DNA from: Blastopirellula sp.
GTDB taxonomy: Bacteria > Planctomycetota > Planctomycetia > Pirellulales > Pirellulaceae
DNA length: 64,000 bases
NCBI GenBank assembly: GCA_002733575.1
Contig: NVWB01000002.1
Span: 1 to 64,000, forward strand
Direction of reading: 5' to 3'
The translations under genes and the position numbers were made by a program. The notes beneath the pieces were generated by a model. The model was not told where the DNA came from, did no database searches, and saw only the letters and a list, made by a program, of their open reading frames with translations. Of this stretch, positions 25,209-33,997 are shown one piece after another. Each line of letters starts with the position of its first letter. Positions within the stretch are counted from its first letter, which is position 1.

Positions 25209-26981
25209 TTATTCTGATGCATCACTTTCTTTGGGGGCAGCGGAACTTGCTTCCGTAGCTTTTGCGTCATCTGGCTTCTCCGCAGCTTCAGGCTCGGCTG
25301 CTTCAGGTTTCGCTGCTTCAGGTTTCGCTGCTTCAGGTTTCGCTGCTTCAGGTTTCGCTGCTTTAGGATCGGCTGCTTTAGGATCGGCTGGTGTTGGCTC
25401 GGGTTCAGCGGGAGATACGGCTTTGGGTGGTACATAGCGATCATCATGCATTTGTAGCAGCATGAGCAGCGGGAAATCTGGCGTGATGTCTTCATCTAAT
25501 TGATTTAACAATTCACGATATTCTTTCACCGAATTTGCCAAGATACCACTTTCAGAATCTGACGCTAACACAGGGTAGTCATCGTAGATGCCTCGCCAAA
25601 TGGGCCAAGCTTCTTCGTATAACTTACGGGCTTCAACCAGATTGGCACTATTGAAGGCCTTGTGTGCATCGTAAACGAGTTGGCGACCTTTAATGGCATT
25701 ATCCTGGCCTTCTGATTCTGATCGTTTATCCCAGTAGTCGTAATGAACAACATTACGCTGTGTGTTAATAATCGATGTTCGGAATTCAAGGGCATTGATC
25801 TCACGTGCAAGGCGAGAGGCATTCAGTTGCTCGGGAGAGCCTTTCTCAAGTTCCAATACTACACTCGACAATGGAATGATTAACTTACGCTCTGCTTCGT
25901 ACGCCAAACTTTCTTGTTCTTCTGTACGTTGAAACTCATCGGTTTCTATCGCTTTTTGCTCAGCAGGTGTCAGTTCATTGAATTTTTCATCTCGCATGGT
26001 TGCTCGTAAGTTGTTTGTGAACTCATCGAATTCTTTCTGTTTTTCTCCGACCTGTACAACCAAGGTGTCGTACTCCCTGATCGTGAAAGGGATTCCCCAA
26101 CTCGAAGTTAACTCATAATTCCCGAAATCAACCCAGTCGTCATTCGCATTAGTCCAAGCAATTTTAGCAAGCTCTCCGATATGGCCTTCTTTTTCGATGA
26201 CCTCTGCAAAGCTCATTAATCGCTTGGTCGGTGTTGAATGGAAAATTGCAGGCGAGGCATTCCCTAGTTTTTTGGGTTCGGCATCGGCAAGTTCGTTCGC
26301 CCAAAGACTCCACATTCTGGCAACAAGCCAGTTGTCAGGTCTGTTATTTACTCCACCGGAATCATTATCCATGCTGTAAGCTGATCCTACAAAATAGGCA
26401 TCAATCTCTTTATGAAACGTATCGTCTTCTGGGAAGATCAGGCGAAACTCTGCTTTCTCATCCGACATCCCAATTTTCATGCCAAAGAACTCACTAATTT
26501 TGGCCATTAATTTTGGTTGATCGTAGTTGTAGCGAGTCCCTTCCATTTGATAGTTGGCACCTTTTTTGACCCAGAGATATCGATGTTCGTAGTTATCGAA
26601 TTCTCGGGAGACGTTGTAAGAAAGGTTCCAAGCTTGGAATTCCCAGACCGCCAGAAAATGCGGATTTACCTGAGTGATTCTTTTACACAAGGCTTCGACA
26701 TTCGAGTATTTCTCTTCACGTTGATACTCGTGAACTTTCATCCACATGACAACCGTGGCAATACCATCGAGTCCCATCATGCTTAATCGCATGGCTTCAC
26801 TGGCAGGGTCTAGCTCACCGATATTGGTTTGCGCGATGCCATGTTTTTTGCGTTGTTGCGCTAAGATCCCACCAGCATCGTCTCCGGTTTCTGGACGGCT
26901 AATCACGATGAGTACCAAAAACAGTGGGATCATGCAAGCGAAGTAAATAATCTTTCGCTGTAATGACTTGTTATGGATCAT
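25209..26981 (-). CDS. Secreted or anchored partner protein of the ABC exporter, with Ala/Pro/Glu/Lys repeat tail
   Basis: A 590-residue protein with one N-terminal hydrophobic segment (about 10-28). The next region is well ordered (LSMMGLDGIATVVMWMKVHEYQREEKYSNV, VNPHFLAVWEFQAWNLSYNVS). A charged helical middle and a C-terminal tail of 5-residue repeats (KPEAA/DPKAA, about seven units) follow. Its ATG overlaps the end of the permease gene by 4 bp, so translation is probably coupled. I do not recognise the family. The context suggests an accessory factor of the transporter on the outer face of the membrane. Confidence 0.8.
   Translation of the reverse strand: MIHNKSLQRKIIYFACMIPLFLVLIVISRPETGDDAGGILAQQRKKHGIAQTNIGELDPASEAMRLSMMGLDGIATVVMWMKVHEYQREEKYSNVEALCKRITQVNPHFLAVWEFQAWNLSYNVSREFDNYEHRYLWVKKGANYQMEGTRYNYDQPKLMAKISEFFGMKIGMSDEKAEFRLIFPEDDTFHKEIDAYFVGSAYSMDNDSGGVNNRPDNWLVARMWSLWANELADAEPKKLGNASPAIFHSTPTKRLMSFAEVIEKEGHIGELAKIAWTNANDDWVDFGNYELTSSWGIPFTIREYDTLVVQVGEKQKEFDEFTNNLRATMRDEKFNELTPAEQKAIETDEFQRTEEQESLAYEAERKLIIPLSSVVLELEKGSPEQLNASRLAREINALEFRTSIINTQRNVVHYDYWDKRSESEGQDNAIKGRQLVYDAHKAFNSANLVEARKLYEEAWPIWRGIYDDYPVLASDSESGILANSVKEYRELLNQLDEDITPDFPLLMLLQMHDDRYVPPKAVSPAEPEPTPADPKAADPKAAKPEAAKPEAAKPEAAKPEAAEPEAAEKPDDAKATEASSAAPKESDASE
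25285..25389. repeat. 15-bp coding tandem repeat
   Basis: About seven units related to GCTGCTTCAGGTTTC (forward strand), four of them identical, encode the Ala/Pro/Glu/Lys tail of the 25209-26981 protein. Copy number could vary between strains. Confidence 0.85.
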
Positions 26982-28813
26982 GCCGCGATTTCCCTTGTTT
27001 TTAGGAAGAAATAACCAGTACCAACCAATGCAAATGTGAATCCCATCACGGTCAGCAATTGCTGCACAATAACGACATCGGGAATCGCATAACCATCAAT
27101 CAAAAATAAGGACGAGTCTAATAGACTGTAATCAGGAATCATGTGAACAAACACTTGGACCGCACCGATAAAGACCGAGTCAATACGCTTAACTATCGGA
27201 ACATAGGCGGCGTCTCCAAGTTCAATCATTACGTTCTTTTGATTAAATAATCGAACCATCGCTTCAACCGGTCCACCTCCATGCCATCCACCTCTTACAC
27301 CTTGGACGAAATTTTTAAGATGCTCAGCGAAGACACCATAAGCCAGCGAGATAATTGAAGCCAATCCAGAGACAGGGCCATTGAGGAAGGTACTAAACAC
27401 CAAGCCAAAACTAACCACCATGACCACTTGAAACCAGATGCTCAAATAGCACTTGAAAAAGTTCCAGGTGAAAGAACTTTCGCTCTGAAGAATATAAACG
27501 GAGTTTTGTGCCATTCCAAAGTATTGGCTCGACTCGGCACATTGAATCCACAATTCGATTTCGTTGTTATCGTTGGTCAAATGTTTAAGGAGGTCTAATT
27601 TACCGGCCGATTGATCAATCGAGGCATTGCTTAACTCACGCGGCACATAGTGTATATCCGACTCTTCTTTGGCAGAAAACGGAATTGGATCGGTGCGTAA
27701 GTCTTTTTGATCAGGATGCCGAAAGTGAAACGAGCCGCGAACTCCTTGCGTCCGAACACCCATCGTAGTACGAAATACCGACAGATTAAATTCGAGTGGA
27801 AGTGTGTCATTGACAAATAAATCTTCATCTAACTTGAAGGTGTAAATCGCGGCCGAAAATGTTTGCCCTTCAATGTAGCTGAAATAGGTCCATTCTTTAC
27901 CAACATTAATCCCTGTCTTTCCTTCGACCTTTCCTGCTCGATCAAGAAAACGTAATGTTCCGCCATGGCGGACTCGGGCACGTAGCATATTTTGTGGACC
28001 ATGGACGAAGTAACTTGGACCGGTCTCGTCCTTGTCATCCTTCTCTATCTTGTCTACTGCATGGGAATGCTCGTTGTTCTTTTCAGCAATCCCATTGCCA
28101 TCATCCCCAATATCAACTTTATGATGATGGCCAGAATTTGTCGTTGTTCGATGAACCATCGTACCGTCGCCTTGATCTACCATGCGAACGCCATCGAATT
28201 GATGTGTATGGCTAAGGCCTCGCATCAAGAAGATGTAGGAACAAAGTCCCATGGCTACCAGCACCATCGTTGCGATACCGATATAACCAAACAACCGCCC
28301 TAAAAATATCTCCCAATGGAGCACAGGTTTGGTATAGATCGTGTAGATGGTGCGAGACTCAATATCTTTCGGCAAACTGAATACCGTGATCAAGATGCAA
28401 AGTAACAAGATTAACACTTTCGATAAAGTGAAAATCAAACTCATATATAATCTGGCTGGTTCAGAAGAACCGGGCGTGATAAACCAACCCGCGAACAACA
28501 TAACCAGTAGAAAGATCGCAAAGACGTACAAGGATTTTTTACGAACAGCTTCGTGAAACGCTAACCAAGTCATGGCCATCACACGACGGGGAGAGATTGA
28601 GAAAAACTCAGGAACGCTCTCAACGACAACTCGTCCGACACTGTAAAAGGCTTCAAAAGGGCCGTTGCGGATTGCTGAAAGAATAGCGCTTCCCAGTAGC
28701 CCAAAAAATATCAACAAGACAATAGAGATAAAAAATACAAGCAATCCACCAAAGTGATCTGCTGTGGGAAGCAACCAGTCTTGAAGCGTGTAAACTGTAG
28801 ATTCGATACCCAT
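26978..28813 (-). CDS. ABC transporter permease (ABC-2 type)
   Basis: A 611-residue protein. Hydrophobic helices occur in the N-terminal third (LLVFFISIVLLIFFGLLGSA, SLYVFAIFLLVMLFAGWF, LILLLCILITVF, IGIATMVLVAMGL) and again near the C-terminus (VVMVVSFGLVFSTFL, TVMGFTFALVGTGYF). Between helices lies a large, probably extracytoplasmic, hydrophilic domain of about 240 residues with a His-rich patch (GHHHKVD...NNEHSHAVD). It works with the ATPase 97 bp upstream; the substrate is unknown. The His-rich stretch could bind a metal. Confidence 0.85.
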   Translation of the reverse strand: MGIESTVYTLQDWLLPTADHFGGLLVFFISIVLLIFFGLLGSAILSAIRNGPFEAFYSVGRVVVESVPEFFSISPRRVMAMTWLAFHEAVRKKSLYVFAIFLLVMLFAGWFITPGSSEPARLYMSLIFTLSKVLILLLCILITVFSLPKDIESRTIYTIYTKPVLHWEIFLGRLFGYIGIATMVLVAMGLCSYIFLMRGLSHTHQFDGVRMVDQGDGTMVHRTTTNSGHHHKVDIGDDGNGIAEKNNEHSHAVDKIEKDDKDETGPSYFVHGPQNMLRARVRHGGTLRFLDRAGKVEGKTGINVGKEWTYFSYIEGQTFSAAIYTFKLDEDLFVNDTLPLEFNLSVFRTTMGVRTQGVRGSFHFRHPDQKDLRTDPIPFSAKEESDIHYVPRELSNASIDQSAGKLDLLKHLTNDNNEIELWIQCAESSQYFGMAQNSVYILQSESSFTWNFFKCYLSIWFQVVMVVSFGLVFSTFLNGPVSGLASIISLAYGVFAEHLKNFVQGVRGGWHGGGPVEAMVRLFNQKNVMIELGDAAYVPIVKRIDSVFIGAVQVFVHMIPDYSLLDSSLFLIDGYAIPDVVIVQQLLTVMGFTFALVGTGYFFLKTREIAA

Positions 28814-28910
28814 GTGTCGTAAACTTATTGATACAGTTATTTTGTTGGAAAAAGTAGTGAATAATAATCACTACAATATAGACGTTGGTAGCCAATAGTG
28901 TTTGGCTTTA

Positions 28911-29864
28911 TTATGACTCTGAAGATTGCTCTTCATCGCGTTGGCTATATGCCCGGCGTCCTGGTCTCGCATCACTCTCTTGAACAATGCTGAGGAATAG
29001 CTCTTCCAATGTGGTAGTTGGATTTTCAAGCTGAAGTATTTCGGCATGATCTTTTTCAATCACTTTGCGAATTTCTTCTTCTGCCGATTCGCTTAGTCCT
29101 TTGGCGCGAATCAATGTTTCGTCTCGCACTTTCAATAACGCATCAACTCGGCCCATTTCTTTCAGGTCACCTTGATGCAGAATTGCAATTCGATCTGCCA
29201 CATCTTGAAGATCGGCCAGTTGATGGCTACTGATTAATATGGTCTTCCCTTCATCTTTGAGACGAAGGATTAAATCTTTCATCTCACGAATACCAATCGG
29301 ATCGAGGCCAGTAGTAGGTTCATCTAAAAAGATGAGATCAGGGTCGTTGATCAACGCTTGGGCTAATCCGATGCGTCGCGTCATTCCTTTGGAGTATTCT
29401 TTTAACTGACGTCGCTCGGCCCATTTCAGGCCAACCATTTCAATCAGTTCGTCAACTCGCTGAGCCCTTGTTTCAGCGCTCATGTTGAACAAGCGACCAT
29501 AAAAATCGAGTGTCTCACGTGCATTGAGGAAACGGTAAAGATACGATTCTTCTGGCAGGTAGCCAATGCGTTCTTTTGTTTCAACCTTGCTAGGGTCTTG
29601 GCCAAAGACCAAGGCTTGACCACTGGTCGGAAACAGCAGGCCCAACAGTAGTTTAATGGTGGTCGATTTCCCCGATCCATTCGGCCCTAACAGTCCAAAG
29701 ATCTCGCCTTGACGTACTTCAAGATCTAATGCGTTTAATGCACGCACTTTCTGGCGACCCCAAAAGTCTCGATAAACTTTGGTCAGATTGCGTGTTTCAA
29801 TAATAACTTCATTGGAATTTGCCGTACCTGAAGAAGCTACTGGAGCGGTATCGGTAGTTGCCAT
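28911..29864 (-). CDS. ABC transporter ATP-binding protein
   Basis: A 317-residue ATPase with Walker [10 protein letters not shown] (60-68), Q-loop region IGYLPEE, signature [15 protein letters not shown], Walker [14 protein letters not shown] and switch ISSHQL. The C-terminal ~70 residues resemble the extension of ABC-2 exporters. It should energise the permease encoded next and is the first gene of a three-gene unit running to 25209. It is preceded by a long region without genes. Confidence 0.93.
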   Translation of the reverse strand: MATTDTAPVASSGTANSNEVIIETRNLTKVYRDFWGRQKVRALNALDLEVRQGEIFGLLGPNGSGKSTTIKLLLGLLFPTSGQALVFGQDPSKVETKERIGYLPEESYLYRFLNARETLDFYGRLFNMSAETRAQRVDELIEMVGLKWAERRQLKEYSKGMTRRIGLAQALINDPDLIFLDEPTTGLDPIGIREMKDLILRLKDEGKTILISSHQLADLQDVADRIAILHQGDLKEMGRVDALLKVRDETLIRAKGLSESAEEEIRKVIEKDHAEILQLENPTTTLEELFLSIVQESDARPGRRAYSQRDEEQSSES

Positions 29865-30704
29865 CAGTTGTATTGTCCGAAGTGGAAAAGGAGTAGGAAG
29901 AACTGTTATAGGTAAATAATACCACCTAATATCAGCCAGAATATATTTTATGGGTGTCAGCCAGACTTTAATCTCTGGTTGTTGTTGAATTTGTCGGTGA
30001 ATCGAGATGAGGCTCTCAATGCTAGCTATCTTAGTGCTACGCAGTGACGATCCCTAGGGTTCAGCCCAATTAAGGATAGAACGCCTCGATTTAATCATTC
30101 ATAAGTACTATTGACTATAAATCGAGGAACTAACTCTCGCAAGCGACCAGACTTCCAACTCGGCCTCTCTTTGCCAGAAGTTTGTTTTAGCGAACAAGAT
30201 AAGCCGATTAGTTTAATTATCCGGGCAAGGCGGCTGATTTTTCTTAGCCGCACAAGTACACCCAAATAGAAGGGGTTTCCTCGATCTTCGTTGATAAATC
30301 TAGCCCTAGGTTTTGTGTTTTTTTCCAAAAGTGAATTGTAATTATTGCAAAATTGCGGTGTTGCCGTAGCTATAGTTAAATCAAATGAACCACTTTATGT
30401 ATTCATAAGCCTTTTTACTGTAGGCACTTAAAGATTTAATTGGCGTTTAAACTTTAGATTCATCGATCCATTGGCACGCAACTAGCTTTACTAATTACTC
30501 AGTGACACAAGACTATCCCTCTCGTTTCCGATATGCGATCTTGGTTTGACCCAAACTACTAAGATCAATAGCCGGTTGGTTTTCCCGCAAACCAACCGGT
30601 TTTTTTTATCGAATGTTGGCATCTTCCAGCCGCAGATTCTTTCAACCCCCAAAGACAAAGACCCCTGTGAAGGATAAACTCGCGGTAGTCACCTAGTTCT
30701 TCTC
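29865..30704. other. 840-bp region without a supported gene
   Basis: No protein gene is convincing; a 77-codon reverse ORF begins at a TTG without a ribosome binding site. A strong forward-strand terminator lies at 30572-30607 with no forward gene upstream of it for more than 7 kb, so a small RNA gene could end there. The promoter of the ABC operon should lie near 29900. Confidence 0.55.
30572..30607 (+). terminator. Strong intrinsic terminator without an upstream gene
   Basis: CCGGTTGGTTT (30572-30582) pairs perfectly with AAACCAACCGG (30589-30599), a 6-base loop intervenes, and TTTTTTTT follows on the forward strand only. It lies about 100 bp before folC. Confidence 0.85.
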
Positions 30705-32141
30705 ATGGGCTTTACCACGGAAACTCGATCCTTGTCTGTCGATGAAACGACATCTTCTGCTTTGAGTTGCGACTACCAAGCTGCAATTCAATTCCTGTTT
30801 GGGCGTATCGATTACGAGCGAACCAATAAAATTCCGTACGGAACCAGGGTCTTCAAACTCGACCGGATGCACCATTTTGTTGAGCTGCTGGGTAACCCGA
30901 CCAAAGACATTCCCATCGTTCATATTGCTGGCACCAAAGGGAAAGGTTCGACCTCAGAATTCTTGGCAAGCATCGCCAGCGAAGCCGGGTATCGCGTGGG
31001 TCAATATACTTCGCCCCACCTTGATCGATTGGAAGAACGATTTTCGATCAACCGCCAGCATTGTAGCCAGCAAGACATTGTCGATTTGATCACCGAAATC
31101 ATTCCCATAGTAAAACAATTAGACGCAGAAGAAACCGAAGAAGGAGGCCCCACCTTCTTCGAGATCACTACGGCCATGGCGTTGTTACATTTTCGGAATC
31201 AAAAAATTGACCTGGGAATTTTAGAAGTCGGCTTAGGTGGTCGACTTGATTCGACCAATGTTTGCGATCCGCTGCTCACGATCATCACCAGTATCAGCTA
31301 CGATCATACAAGTTTATTGGGCAACAGCCTCGCCGAAATCGCCGCCGAAAAAGCAGGCATCATCAAACCAGGCATCCCTTTGATTTCTGGGGTGACATCG
31401 GAAGAAGCGAAGCCAGTAATTCAATCAGTGGCTACTAAACACGCGGCACCTGTGCTGACCGTAAATCACGACTTTGAAACCACCATCGTTCAACGTAAAT
31501 CGACGGAAGAGCAAAACTGGCCTTCGTCTGAAAAGTTTCATTTCCATCAGCCGCAAAACTCTAGCCTGATCGTCTACTCCGACTTATCGATACGCCTCAA
31601 AGGAAAACATCAGATCCAGAATGCCGCGGTAGCAATAGCGGCCACTTCGGTACTCAATCAGCATGGATTTTCGATCTCTGAAGATGCGATCCGCAAAGGG
31701 ATTGCCAAGGTGCAGTTACCGGCACGGATCGAATGTTTATCACAAGAGCCCGTGGTGATTGTTGATTCATCGCACAACGATGCTTCGGCAGCGGCACTGG
31801 TCGATGTACTAGAAACGCATTTTGGCCACAAGAAACGTCGACTCATATTGGCCCTCAGCAACGACAAAGACCATCCACGAATTATCGAAACTTTGCTTCC
31901 CTGCTTCGATGAAATCTGGTTCACCCGTTATCGCTCGAATCCTCGAAACGCCGATCCGGCAAAACTTTTTGAAATAGCCAGCGAACTTCCAACTGCTACC
32001 AATTGTCAACTACATGTCCAAGCAGATACCACGGCCGCGTTCCAGGCTGCACTGCAAAGTACCAGCAGCGAAGACCTGCTGTGCGTGACCGGTTCGTTCT
32101 TTATCGCGGGTGAGTTTCGTAAGTTTTATCTAGAGCGATAG
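30705..32141 (+). CDS. folC: Folylpolyglutamate/dihydrofolate synthase
   Basis: A 478-residue Mur-ligase-like ATP-dependent enzyme adding Glu to dihydropteroate or folates. Visible are the P-loop GTKGKGSTS (76-84), YTSPHLDRLEERF, FFEITTAMALLHF, LEVGLGGRLDSTN, ISYDHTSLLGN, EKAGIIKPG and DSSHNDASA in the C-terminal domain. The first ~25 residues precede the usual start of family homology (YQAAIQFLFGRIDYER), so a start further downstream is possible. No folate neighbours are present. Confidence 0.93.
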   Translation: MGFTTETRSLSVDETTSSALSCDYQAAIQFLFGRIDYERTNKIPYGTRVFKLDRMHHFVELLGNPTKDIPIVHIAGTKGKGSTSEFLASIASEAGYRVGQYTSPHLDRLEERFSINRQHCSQQDIVDLITEIIPIVKQLDAEETEEGGPTFFEITTAMALLHFRNQKIDLGILEVGLGGRLDSTNVCDPLLTIITSISYDHTSLLGNSLAEIAAEKAGIIKPGIPLISGVTSEEAKPVIQSVATKHAAPVLTVNHDFETTIVQRKSTEEQNWPSSEKFHFHQPQNSSLIVYSDLSIRLKGKHQIQNAAVAIAATSVLNQHGFSISEDAIRKGIAKVQLPARIECLSQEPVVIVDSSHNDASAAALVDVLETHFGHKKRRLILALSNDKDHPRIIETLLPCFDEIWFTRYRSNPRNADPAKLFEIASELPTATNCQLHVQADTTAAFQAALQSTSSEDLLCVTGSFFIAGEFRKFYLER

Positions 32142-32153
32142 AGTTAATCCTCA

Positions 32154-33944
32154 TCACTTCCGGTCAAATCGAATCACGCCAGCCCAGTTGTCTGGTGTCT
32201 CTGCTTGATACTGAACGATCTTCTTTTCTAAGAATTTACCGGCCGGGTAATCCTCAGGCAAAGTTTGAAGCTGCTCGGTAGCCAAAGCGAACTGACCGTT
32301 TTGAAAATGCGTGAGGCCCTGTTGGTAGATTGACTCGTGCTCTTGTTCAAGTGGCGTAGGTAATTTGCCTTGCAGGCTGTGAACAGTGACGGGCTCGGCC
32401 ATTCCATAAGGTAAAACGGTGGCGATTGGAGACAGATGGGCCGGGTAGCCACTAGGCAGCGGCATTACTTTTAAAGCGGTTGCCTGATCAGTCAGAATGG
32501 GCATCTGCATTGTTTTTGTCATGCTCTCTAAACGCGAGGCGATATTCACCGGTGGGCCAAACGCGGTGACTTTTACCTGATCCTCACTGCCAATCTTTCC
32601 GGCGACAGCCCTGCCTGAGGCAATTCCGATTCCGACTTGAAAGCCTAAACCTGTTGGGCCGCCCTGCTTGGTTTCTTCTGGAAAGTGGCGCAGGATTTCA
32701 ATCGCCGCTTTACAGGCAGCCAGTTCGGCCCCTTCTTGCGCAATCGGCCAACCCCAGAAGCCCATCGCGGCATCGCCATGGAAATCTCCGATCACCCCGC
32801 CATGATGTAAAATGGCGTTCGTCATCACGCTTAACGCACGACTTACTTTATGCAGCACGTGCATCAGGTCATCGCTATGCTTTTCCGACGCACGCGAGAA
32901 ACCTCGCAAATCACAGAACAACACGGTGATATCGACTTCCCGCGGTGCCAGTAATTGGTTGGCTTCGCCATGCTGTAAAAACTCTTGCACGCTGGGCGAA
33001 AAAAACTGCTGCAAAGCGGCTTGGCGTTGCATGAGACGACGAGAGTTTGAAAGGTTCCCAAACGTGGCGGTTGCCAGTTCGGCGAACTTGAGATCATCTT
33101 GCAAGGTTTGCACTTCGCTTAATGTCTGTGAGGCACTAGGGTGCGTGCCGGAAACATAGATCGCTTTGTTCGATTTTTGTTGATCTAAAACCGGAATACA
33201 AAACGCCCAGTCGGAATTGATATCTTGCGTAAAGTGATCGTCATCCTGCCGATTCCAAACATGAATGACACACTGTCCTAAATCAAGCGACTGGTGGATC
33301 AGTCGATAACTGGGTCGGAACTCAACCTCAGGTGCCAGTCGTGTATCTAGTTTATCGAAGTGAAGAGAATTCGATTTGCTCGCAGCTTGCTCTTCGCCTT
33401 GTTCTTCGCCTACAATTTCATCTCGATGAATTAACGCCGCACAGTTGGCATGAGGGATGCCTTGCAAGATCACATCCAGCGTTTTGGCTGCTAACTCTTC
33501 ATCACTGGCAGCCGCCGTGATTTGCGTTGCCAGTTCACTCAGAGATCGAATCCGATCTCCGGTCGATTGAAACGAGGCCGCTCTTACATTTTGATGTTCA
33601 AGCGTAATTTCTGTTCGTGGGGCCTGGTCATTGCCGGCCATCGTGACTTCGACATCGACCAGCAGAAAGTCGGTGTGCCCTATCACAAAATGTTTACCAA
33701 CCGGCAGTACAAATGCTTCTCGCCGACGGCCTTCAAAGAAGATTGGATTACTGGCGGCAACTTTTTTAGTGACTTGCAGTTCCACCCCGTTCCAAAGTAG
33801 CTCCGCATGTCGAGACGAGATTTGCGAGTCCCAATCAACGGCCCAACGCTCTGTCGTTCTCCCAATGACCACCGGGTGCCCTGGCACTAATTTCCGTCTC
33901 CAGCGGCGGTGAGACTTTGTGTCTTTGGCGACCAATTCAATCAT
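32154..33944 (-). CDS. FHA domain-containing class III adenylate/guanylate cyclase
   Basis: A 596-residue protein. An FHA domain (about 5-100) carries the phosphothreonine-binding pattern GRTTER...SSRHAELL (Gly28-Arg29, Ser44-Arg45-His46). A GAF-like sensor (about 130-300) follows, then a class III cyclase domain (about 335-510) with metal-binding Asp345 (FCDLRGFS) and Asp391 (HGDAAMGFW), and transition-state Asn and Arg in VNIASRLES. The usual purine-specifying Lys aligns with Asp387, and the second specificity position with Thr (VTAFGPP), so the nucleotide used is uncertain. The C-terminus is TPR-like. It lies 53 bp after the sensor kinase gene. Confidence 0.9.
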   Translation of the reverse strand: MIELVAKDTKSHRRWRRKLVPGHPVVIGRTTERWAVDWDSQISSRHAELLWNGVELQVTKKVAASNPIFFEGRRREAFVLPVGKHFVIGHTDFLLVDVEVTMAGNDQAPRTEITLEHQNVRAASFQSTGDRIRSLSELATQITAAASDEELAAKTLDVILQGIPHANCAALIHRDEIVGEEQGEEQAASKSNSLHFDKLDTRLAPEVEFRPSYRLIHQSLDLGQCVIHVWNRQDDDHFTQDINSDWAFCIPVLDQQKSNKAIYVSGTHPSASQTLSEVQTLQDDLKFAELATATFGNLSNSRRLMQRQAALQQFFSPSVQEFLQHGEANQLLAPREVDITVLFCDLRGFSRASEKHSDDLMHVLHKVSRALSVMTNAILHHGGVIGDFHGDAAMGFWGWPIAQEGAELAACKAAIEILRHFPEETKQGGPTGLGFQVGIGIASGRAVAGKIGSEDQVKVTAFGPPVNIASRLESMTKTMQMPILTDQATALKVMPLPSGYPAHLSPIATVLPYGMAEPVTVHSLQGKLPTPLEQEHESIYQQGLTHFQNGQFALATEQLQTLPEDYPAGKFLEKKIVQYQAETPDNWAGVIRFDRK

Positions 33945-33997
33945 GGCTTAGGCGTCTAACTTTTCAAGCGGAAGAAGTGGGGTTCTCATCATCTCAA

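Noticed and set aside
30095-30328. Reverse 77-residue ORF upstream of the ABC operon
   Set aside because: It starts at a TTG without a ribosome binding site and has no family features.
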